From UBA5734 sp964528645 (GTDB lineage Bacteria; Bacillota; Clostridia; Saccharofermentanales; UBA5734), in the NCBI GenBank assembly GCA_964528645.1, contig CAZGSR010000003.1:1-64000 (forward strand): 64,000 nt of DNA, given 5' to 3'. Below the pieces are notes generated by a model, which worked only from the letters and a program-made list of their open reading frames with translations, did no database searches and was not told where the DNA came from. Positions within the stretch are counted from its first letter, which is position 1, and each line of letters begins with the position of its first letter. A program made the translations under genes and the position numbers. This document shows, piece by piece, positions 58,353 through 64,000 of the stretch.

Positions 58353-60152
58353 TCAGGCCATTGCGTTGAGGCGCTGTTCGAGGGCGTCGAGCTGGTGGGC
58401 CAGTTCGACCGGCAGCTTCTCACCGTAGGAGGTGTAGTGGGCGCGGATCGATTCGACCTCGGCCAGCCATTCGTCTTTGCTGACCTTGAGCAGCTCGGCC
58501 ATGTCGGCGGCGCTGACGTCGAGGCCGTTGGTGTCGATGGCAGACTCGGTCGGCATGTAGCCGATGGCGGTCTTGACGGCTTCACCTTTGCCGGAGACGC
58601 GCTCAACGACCCACTTGAGGACGCGGCTGTTTTCGCCGAAACCAGGCCAGAGCCATTTGCCGTTCTCGTCCTTGCGGAACCAGTTGACGTAGAAGATCTT
58701 GGGCAGTTTGTCTTCGGTCGACTTGGAGCCGACGTCGATCCAGTGCTGGAGATAGTCGCAGACATGATAGCCACAGAAGGGCAGCATGGCAAACGGATCG
58801 CGGCGGACCTGGCCGATCTTGTCGGAGATGGCAGCAGCGGTGATTTCCGAGCCCATGATCGAGCCGAGGAAGACACCATGGTTCCAGTCAAAGCTCTCGT
58901 GGACCAGCGGAATGGTGGATTTGCGGCGGCCACCGACGAGGATCGCGGAGATCGGCACACCGGCCGGATCTTCCCACTCGGGGGCGATGACCGGGCACTG
59001 CTTGGCCGGGGCGGTGAAACGGGCATTGGGATGGGCAGCCGGTTCGCCGGAAGCCTTGGACCAGTCGCGGCCCTTCCAGTCGATCAGGTGCTCCGGAGCA
59101 TCGCTGCCGATGCCTTCCCACCACACATCGCCATCGTCAGTCAGGCCGACATTGGTGAAGATGGTGTTCTTGTCGATGCTGCGCATGGCGTTGAAGTTGG
59201 AGTCATCGGAGGTACCCGGTGCAACACCGAAGAAGCCGGCTTCCGGATTGATCGCATAGAGGCGGCCGTCAGCGCCGTATTTCATCCAGGCGATGTCGTC
59301 ACCGATGGTTTCGACTTTCCAGCCGGGGATGGTCGGGATCAGCATGGCCAGGTTGGTCTTGCCGCAGGCGCTCGGGAAAGCACCGGCGATGTATTTGACG
59401 TCGCCTTCGGGGCTGGTCAGGCGCAGGATCAGCATGTGCTCGGCGAGCCAGCCTTCGTCACGAGCCTGGACGGAAGCGATGCGCAGGGCAAAGCACTTCT
59501 TGCCGAGCAGGGCGTTGCCGCCGTAACCGGAGCCATAGGACCAGATCAGGCGTTCTTCCGGGAAGTGGCTGATGTATTTCTGATCGATCGGGGCACAGGG
59601 CCAGGAGACGTCCTGCTGGCCTTCAGCCAGAGGAGCGCCGATTGAGTGCAGGCAAGGTACGAATTCGCCGTCAGTGCCGAGGGTGTCGAGGACAGCCTGG
59701 CCGATGCGGGTCATGATGCGCATGTTGACAACAACGTAGGGGCTGTCGGTGATTTCGACGCCGATTTTGGAAATCGGGGAGCCGATCGGGCCCATCGAGA
59801 AGGGGATGACATAGAGGGTACGGCCCTTCATGCAGCCATTGTAGAGGCCTTTCATCGTTTCCTTGAGCTCGGACGGATCGATCCAGTTGTTGGTCGGACC
59901 GGCATCTTCCTGCTTGACAGAGGCGATGTAAGTGCGGTTTTCGACACGGGCAACGTCGGATGCATCACTGCGGAACAGGTAGCAGCCAGGGCGTTTGTCC
60001 TGGTTGAGCAGGGTCGCTGCACCGGTTTCGACCATCAGGTCTAAAAGGCGCTGGTTCTCTTCCTCAGATCCGTCGCACCAGTAGATCGAGTCCGGTTGAG
60101 TCATTTTTGCAACTTCGTCAACCCATGCTTGCAATTTGGCGTGTTTGTTCAT
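58353..60152 (-). CDS. pckG: Phosphoenolpyruvate carboxykinase (GTP)
   Basis: This enzyme interconverts oxaloacetate plus GTP and PEP plus CO2 plus GDP. The 599-residue protein is of GTP type: IYWCDGSEEENQRL near the start, FSMGPIGSPISKIGVEITDS, kinase loop GAFPSACGKTNLAMLIPT (257-274), metal loop IGDDIAWMK (283-291) and the nucleotide region KQCPVIAPEWEDPAGVPI. The ATG at 60152 has AAGGAG upstream; an in-frame extension to 60197 lacks one. GTP-type enzymes are less common in Bacillota than the ATP type. PEP is also a substrate of the two NeuB enzymes in the glycan locus, though no direct link is shown. Confidence 0.95.
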   Translation of the reverse strand: MNKHAKLQAWVDEVAKMTQPDSIYWCDGSEEENQRLLDLMVETGAATLLNQDKRPGCYLFRSDASDVARVENRTYIASVKQEDAGPTNNWIDPSELKETMKGLYNGCMKGRTLYVIPFSMGPIGSPISKIGVEITDSPYVVVNMRIMTRIGQAVLDTLGTDGEFVPCLHSIGAPLAEGQQDVSWPCAPIDQKYISHFPEERLIWSYGSGYGGNALLGKKCFALRIASVQARDEGWLAEHMLILRLTSPEGDVKYIAGAFPSACGKTNLAMLIPTIPGWKVETIGDDIAWMKYGADGRLYAINPEAGFFGVAPGTSDDSNFNAMRSIDKNTIFTNVGLTDDGDVWWEGIGSDAPEHLIDWKGRDWSKASGEPAAHPNARFTAPAKQCPVIAPEWEDPAGVPISAILVGGRRKSTIPLVHESFDWNHGVFLGSIMGSEITAAAISDKIGQVRRDPFAMLPFCGYHVCDYLQHWIDVGSKSTEDKLPKIFYVNWFRKDENGKWLWPGFGENSRVLKWVVERVSGKGEAVKTAIGYMPTESAIDTNGLDVSAADMAELLKVSKDEWLAEVESIRAHYTSYGEKLPVELAHQLDALEQRLNAMA

Positions 60153-60271
60153 GTCAGGGCTCCTTCCAGAAATAAATTGTTTGCCGTCCCTTCGCAATCG
60201 TTTCCGATAAAAAAGCTCAGGCTGTTCCCTCGCGTCCTGTACATTGTTCCCCCCAAGACGCTATGAAATTA

Positions 60272-60300
60272 ATCGTATCATATGGATTTTGAGAATTCAA
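60272..60300 (-). promoter_or_regulatory. Candidate pckG promoter
   Basis: On the minus strand TTGAAT (60295-60300) and TACGAT (60272-60277) are 17 nt apart. The -35 falls inside the end of rsmA, and about 115 nt of leader precede the pckG ATG. Confidence 0.45.
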
Positions 60301-61144
60301 TAATTGAATAATAGAGTTTGGCAAATTGCGTCGGTGTCAACGATTCCGCCCGGATATTCTTTTCAGCGGGCAGATTCCCAATCAGATCGAGCCTTGTGTC
60401 CGGCGTGATCACGCCTTTTCCAGCCGGTGAATAGGCATTGAGATTGTTGTACAGGGTTTTGCGGCGCTGGTGAAAGCAAGTTTGCAGGAATTGGCTGAAA
60501 CTGGCCAGGTCAGGGGCCTTGACCAGCTGCTCGCGATGGGGCTTGAGCTGGAGAACGACCGAATCGACATGGGGCTGAGGGTAATAGCTCCCCCTCCCAA
60601 CCGTCAGAACGCGGCGCAGGACGCCAAGGCAGGCTGCGATGATACCTACTGGGCTGTAACCTTTGCTGCCGACCGGTGCCATGATCCGTTCCGCAGCTTC
60701 TTTTTGCATCATCAGTGTCAAGCTCTGGCAAATAGGCAATTCGGTCATGATCTTGAGCATCAGGTCGGTGGTGACATAATACGGCAGGTTGGCCACGACT
60801 TTCACCGGTCCGGACCAGTCGCGGCACAGTTGCCTCAGGTCTTGGGCAAGGGCGTCACCATGGACGAGGGCAACGTTGGCAAAGGGCGCGAGCGTGTGGG
60901 ACAGCGCGTGCAAAATATGGCGGTCGATCTCTATGGCGATGACGCGACCTGCATATTTGGCCAGTTCGACCGTCAGATGACCCAGGCCTGGTCCGATTTC
61001 GATCACCAGGTCCTCGGGAGACAGTTCAGCCAGATCGACAATACGTGAAACGACCCGTTCGTCGACCAGGAAATTCTGGCCAAGGGAGCGGGTCGGCTGG
61101 ATGTTGAATTGTGTCAGGAGCGCTTTGGTCTGCGCCAGATTCAT
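60278..61144 (-). CDS. rsmA: 16S rRNA dimethyladenosine transferase RsmA (KsgA)
   Basis: RsmA dimethylates A1518 and A1519 (E. coli numbering) of 16S rRNA, a late step in 30S assembly. The 288-residue protein has TRSLGQNFLVDERVVSRIV, the SAM motif VIEIGPGLGHLTVELAKYAG, VIAIEIDRHIL, and the catalytic NLPYYVTTDLML, then FHQRRKTLYNNL near the end. The start at 61144 has GAGGAG just upstream; the longer frame to 61213 overlaps the upstream gene. It lies 13 nt after the stop of the G5/3D protein gene, an order like yabE-rnmV-ksgA of Bacillus without rnmV. Confidence 0.95.
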   Translation of the reverse strand: MNLAQTKALLTQFNIQPTRSLGQNFLVDERVVSRIVDLAELSPEDLVIEIGPGLGHLTVELAKYAGRVIAIEIDRHILHALSHTLAPFANVALVHGDALAQDLRQLCRDWSGPVKVVANLPYYVTTDLMLKIMTELPICQSLTLMMQKEAAERIMAPVGSKGYSPVGIIAACLGVLRRVLTVGRGSYYPQPHVDSVVLQLKPHREQLVKAPDLASFSQFLQTCFHQRRKTLYNNLNAYSPAGKGVITPDTRLDLIGNLPAEKNIRAESLTPTQFAKLYYSIIEFSKSI

Positions 61145-61157
61145 CAGGACAGGCTCC

Positions 61158-62474
61158 TCAGGGGAAAGATAGGATATACGCCGTGCGGTTGGCAGTGGGC
61201 AAGGCCTTGCCATTCAGGGTCTCACCTGGATTATAGCAGACATCGAGCAGCTCATGGTTGCTGTGAACGCCATGCAGATCAGCAATAACCCCCAGGCCAT
61301 AGCCCTCTATAAAAACGATCGTCCCCATAGGTAGTGTTGGGTAGACCTTGCCATCGATGCGTTTGCCGTAGGTGGCAACCAATCCGCGCTGGGCTGGCAC
61401 ACCGGATGCGGTGTTGTGATTGATCGCCGGTGTGTGATCGCCCATATGCACGCAGACCTCGAGACCATCGTAGCTGGTGATCCGGCGTTTGCTGACGGAT
61501 TCGTAGGCAAAGGTCTTGCCATCGACGGTGATCGTGCCATCACCATTGTCACTGAACGTCTCGTAATTCTGGCGGCCATTTTCTTTGAGCAGCGACTTGA
61601 TCTGGTCAAAACTGTTGAGCACAGTCGACCCGACCCGGCGCCGGTCGATTGGCTTGATGGCGACCTTGGTGCCGCGGCTGATCACTTCCTGGACAGGATC
61701 CTTGATGATCTCAGATCCTATCTGCTCGCGGCTGATGAAGACCCCGTCTTCATAGATCTCTTCGAAAATCAGGTCGCGCTGGCCTTTTTCACCTGGGGTG
61801 GTCACCTCAGTTTTGCCGACCTCCAGGTTCGGATTGTCAACATAGACCTTGCTGTAGGGGATCTCTTCGGTGATCAGGTACTCGCGCTTATCGACGGCGA
61901 TGTAGACCAGTGTGTCATCAGCGGGTTGTTCCACCCGGCTGCCATCGGACAAGTCGATGTCGTCATAGCCCGATCGTGACAGCAAATCGATATCGGTCAG
62001 TGGTTCGCTGACGGCTTCGACTGCCAGGCCACTCCACATCAGGGTAAATTCAGAACGGCGCGTGATCGATAATTCATAAGCTTGACCTGGTTCGAGCGGA
62101 AGATCGGCCGGCAGGCTCATCAGGTCATGGTCACCGATCTGGATCTGGGCCTCATCGACTGCATCCATCAGACGGCTGGCATAGGTCATCTGTTCGACCC
62201 TGCCCTCCGGCTGCAAAATGGTGACCTGACTGGGGATTTTGCTGAAATCAAGCAAGACCGTCTGTTCGAGATGGGGAATCAGCAGGGTCGCCCACAACAT
62301 CAGGGCCATCACAAGCAAGAGCAACAAGCGAAAGGCTGTCCGGCTGGTCCTCAGATCCATGATCCGGGCCAGGGGGACTGCAGCAAGTCGGCGAGTCTGT
62401 GCCATCACGGCTGGCAGGAGACCAGTTAAAAAGGCTGGCCCTTCGGGGTGTGATCGTCTTTTCATGTCATGCAT
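61158..62474 (-). CDS. YabE-like cell-wall protein with G5 and 3D domains
   Basis: The 438-residue exported protein has a signal or anchor helix at about 46-66 (FRLLLLLVMALMLWATLLIP), DUF348-like repeats (70-185), a G5 domain (about 188-270; SKVYVDNPNLEVGKTEVTTP, LIFEEIYEDGV, SRGTK) and a C-terminal 3D-like domain (346-438). In the 3D part, GLVATYGKRIDG stands where AVDP is usual, and VIADLHG replaces the normal ADTGG; LLDVCYN retains the third Asp. Such proteins (RpfB/YabE type) remodel peptidoglycan. The ATG at 62474 has GAGGA seven bases before it, while a promoter at 62473-62501 would make 62465 a leaderless start. Confidence 0.85.
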   Translation of the reverse strand: MHDMKRRSHPEGPAFLTGLLPAVMAQTRRLAAVPLARIMDLRTSRTAFRLLLLLVMALMLWATLLIPHLEQTVLLDFSKIPSQVTILQPEGRVEQMTYASRLMDAVDEAQIQIGDHDLMSLPADLPLEPGQAYELSITRRSEFTLMWSGLAVEAVSEPLTDIDLLSRSGYDDIDLSDGSRVEQPADDTLVYIAVDKREYLITEEIPYSKVYVDNPNLEVGKTEVTTPGEKGQRDLIFEEIYEDGVFISREQIGSEIIKDPVQEVISRGTKVAIKPIDRRRVGSTVLNSFDQIKSLLKENGRQNYETFSDNGDGTITVDGKTFAYESVSKRRITSYDGLEVCVHMGDHTPAINHNTASGVPAQRGLVATYGKRIDGKVYPTLPMGTIVFIEGYGLGVIADLHGVHSNHELLDVCYNPGETLNGKALPTANRTAYILSFP

Positions 62475-62501
62475 TATGGCGTCCTCGCTGTTTTTTGTCA
62501 A
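62473..62501 (-). promoter_or_regulatory. Promoter of the G5/3D gene, possibly leaderless
   Basis: On the minus strand TTGACA (62496-62501) is 17 nt from CATAAT (62473-62478). The start expected 7 nt on falls at 62465, the first base of an in-frame ATG, as in the plus-strand genes at 51540 and 62580. Confidence 0.55.
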
Positions 62502-62563
62502 TTTTTGCTGTTTTTTGATAGATAATTTTCCAGCAGCCTTGCAGTGAAATCGATAGCCTGATC

Positions 62564-62572
62564 TGCTAGAAT
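62564..62572 (+). promoter_or_regulatory. Extended -10 promoter of the DUF5305-like gene, probably leaderless
   Basis: TGCTAGAAT is an extended -10 directly before the start. The ATG at 62580 is 7 nt after it, so an RNA would begin at or near the initiation codon. There is no ribosome site for this ATG or the one at 62571. Confidence 0.5.
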
Positions 62573-62579
62573 GATGGTC

Positions 62580-63806
62580 ATGAAGAAGCATGAATCTCAG
62601 ATCCTGCCCCGTGAGTTGTCCCAACAAAAAAGCAGGTCCAAGAGCAGGCGCAAGATCCACTGGCTGGTGCGGCTGCTGGTGGCCCTGGTCCTGGTCAGCC
62701 TTGCAGCCTTGTCGTTACTGGCCTACTGGTCGACGTTCAATCTCGTGACCCTCTCCCTGCCCACACGGGTCTATCAGGCGAGCCGCCAGGCATCGATTGA
62801 TTACCAGGTGGTCTCGATGGCACCGGGATCAGCAGGCGAATCGCTTGCTGGCGAAGGCCAAGTCTATGTCAGCGCCTTGGCTCAGGCCGTGCGCCCGGTC
62901 TTCCGATATTCCTTTGCAGCTGATTCTTCGCAATCCGTGACCGTTTCTTCGCAAATCCTGGCCACGTTGCGCATCTGGGCTACGAAGGGCCAGGACCAGC
63001 TGTTATTTGAAGACAGCCAGATCATGGCTGCTCCGGAAGTCATGACCCTGGATGCAGCCGAGTACCAGATCGAACGCATGGCTGACATTCCCCTGCAGGA
63101 TTTCAAGAACCAGTTCCAGGCATTTGCCAGTCAGACGCCCCTCGAGATCCGAGGCGAACTGGTCATCAGTCTGTTAGCCAAGACGGAATCCCTCCTGCCA
63201 TCCGGCATCGTTACCCTGATCGACCAGCCTTCCCTGATCCTGCCTTTGACGAATGACACCTTCTCGATCACTGAAAAGGTGGATCTCCGGCCTGAAACAG
63301 TCTGGCGCCTGCTGCCCTATCAGATTGTCCTCCAAATCTTCCATCCGGCTGTTTTTCCGGCAGCTGCTGTCCTGTTCCTGGCTGGCCTGGTGCTCTGGCT
63401 ACGCCTGACCCAGAGCCGGCGCAAAGATCCCTTTGAGACAAAGCTGGCTTGGATGAAGCGCCAGTGCCGGGGTCGCCTGATGATGATTTCGGACAAGGCC
63501 TGGGAACCGGAATGGTGCATCACAATCCAGGATTTCAAGACCATGGTGCGGACGGCCAGGAAACTCAAACACCCGGTCTTTTGTCATGTCGATCGCCAGG
63601 GGCCCTTCCCTGTCGCTTATTTCTATGTCTACTATGGTGAAAACAATTATTGCCTGACCTTCCGGCCGGAAGGTGTATCTGAGACATCTTCAGACGACGA
63701 TTTCGAGTTGCCTGAAAACAGGCAGTTGCCACCAATCCCGACTTTGCCAGAGATGCCTCAGCCTGTTGAAGATCCAGCTGGTGAGCCCCCGGCGGATCCG
63801 GCTTAG
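62580..63806 (+). CDS. DUF5305-like membrane protein with two helices
   Basis: The protein has about 408 residues. A basic N-terminus (SRSKSRRKIHWLVRLL) leads into a helix near 30-50, an external domain from 55 to 245 (YQASRQASIDYQVVSM, VRPVFRYSFAADSSQSV, NDTFSITEKVDL) and a second helix near 256-276 (PAAAVLFLAGLVLWLRL), then a cytoplasmic region with KLAWMKRQCRGRL and an acidic Pro-rich tail. The layout of two helices around a 'vxYxV' beta domain fits DUF5305, often near signal peptidase genes. No enzymatic motif is seen. The DNA is GC-rich like its neighbours. The start at 62580 is chosen on promoter position; 62571 is possible. Confidence 0.7.
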   Translation: MKKHESQILPRELSQQKSRSKSRRKIHWLVRLLVALVLVSLAALSLLAYWSTFNLVTLSLPTRVYQASRQASIDYQVVSMAPGSAGESLAGEGQVYVSALAQAVRPVFRYSFAADSSQSVTVSSQILATLRIWATKGQDQLLFEDSQIMAAPEVMTLDAAEYQIERMADIPLQDFKNQFQAFASQTPLEIRGELVISLLAKTESLLPSGIVTLIDQPSLILPLTNDTFSITEKVDLRPETVWRLLPYQIVLQIFHPAVFPAAAVLFLAGLVLWLRLTQSRRKDPFETKLAWMKRQCRGRLMMISDKAWEPEWCITIQDFKTMVRTARKLKHPVFCHVDRQGPFPVAYFYVYYGENNYCLTFRPEGVSETSSDDDFELPENRQLPPIPTLPEMPQPVEDPAGEPPADPA

Positions 63807-64000
63807 TTTAAACCGGCCAGCACACGGTTCAGATCATGGATATCACCGGTGACCTCGATGTCACTGAGTTTTTTCACGCGGTACGCTGAGACACCATTGA
63901 CCGTGGCCTGGGCTCTGACTTCAGCCAGATGGGACTTGGACAGACGCTGATGCTGCCAGCTGAGGGTCTGGCGGTCGGATGGGATCGTCACTTCGACCTC
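63803..64000 (-). CDS. C-terminal end of an unidentified gene
   Basis: The minus frame is open from the TAA at 63803-63805 to the window edge, 65 codons (EVEVTIPSDRQTLSWQHQ at the edge, IEVTGDIHDLNRVLAGLN at the end). The stop overlaps the stop of the convergent DUF5305-like gene by 4 nt, a typical tight convergent layout, so a real gene end is likely. The edge codons are sense, so the start probably lies outside. The family is not recognised. Confidence 0.5.
   Translation of the reverse strand, partial: EVEVTIPSDRQTLSWQHQRLSKSHLAEVRAQATVNGVSAYRVKKLSDIEVTGDIHDLNRVLAGLN

Noticed and set aside
58278..59645. A 455-codon plus-strand open frame
   Set aside because: It is antisense to pckG, whose motifs are unmistakable, and reads as a low-complexity shadow protein.

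Overview
The window looks like a chromosomal segment of a Gram-positive, probably clostridial (Bacillota) bacterium of moderately high GC. The evidence is the gene content: a YerB-like DUF3048 lipoprotein, smpB, tsaD, uppP, a corA-type gene behind a complete M-box magnesium riboswitch, a zapA / U32 peptidase / dut operon, GTP-type PEP carboxykinase, and rsmA next to a YabE-like G5/3D cell-wall protein, as in Bacillus. The genus cannot be fixed from the sequence. No rRNA, tRNA, CRISPR array, transposase or phage gene was seen.

Positions 1-44090 hold one unbroken run of 40 minus-strand genes, transcribed right to left, many with 4-nt ATGA overlaps. It is a very large surface-glycan locus. From its upstream (right) end it contains: UDP-glucose dehydrogenase and UDP-glucuronate 4-epimerase; a Wzm/Wzt-type ABC exporter; an RgpF-type protein; a DUF2142 membrane protein; about a dozen GT2 and GT4 glycosyltransferases; a GINT1-like protein; a PglK/MsbA-type ABC transporter followed by an ATP-grasp enzyme; a PglF/CapD-type membrane dehydratase; an EpsG-type polymerase; and a PglC-type phosphoglycosyl transferase. 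At its far (left) end lie two separate nonulosonic-acid (sialic-acid-like) modules. The first (10734-12797) is a NeuB without SAF domain plus a NeuA-KdsC fusion, next to a GT42-like sialyltransferase candidate and a capsule-type transferase. The second (1024-7621) has PseB, an RmlD-like reductase, a NeuB with SAF domain, a TIM-barrel isomerase, an aldo/keto reductase, an SpsF-type cytidylyltransferase and a class III aminotransferase. This set does not match the textbook pseudaminic or legionaminic acid routes. Several genes (1-1011, 7674-8687, 20403-24508) are clearly more AT-rich than their neighbours, which suggests piecemeal acquisition.

Positions 44091-51540 hold a divergent promoter region, the DUF3048 lipoprotein, a repeat-bearing 414-bp spacer, a GT2 and a second DUF2142 protein placed behind smpB, and the tsaD-uppP pair. 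A cluster of DnaA-box-like sites overlaps the predicted smpB promoter. Positions 51540-64000 are mostly housekeeping: an alpha/beta-hydrolase-like membrane protein, corA with its M-box and terminator, the zapA-U32-dut operon, pckG, rsmA, a G5/3D protein, a divergent DUF5305-like membrane protein, and the end of an unidentified gene. Three promoters in the right half place the -10 element 6-7 nt before an ATG, which suggests leaderless transcripts.
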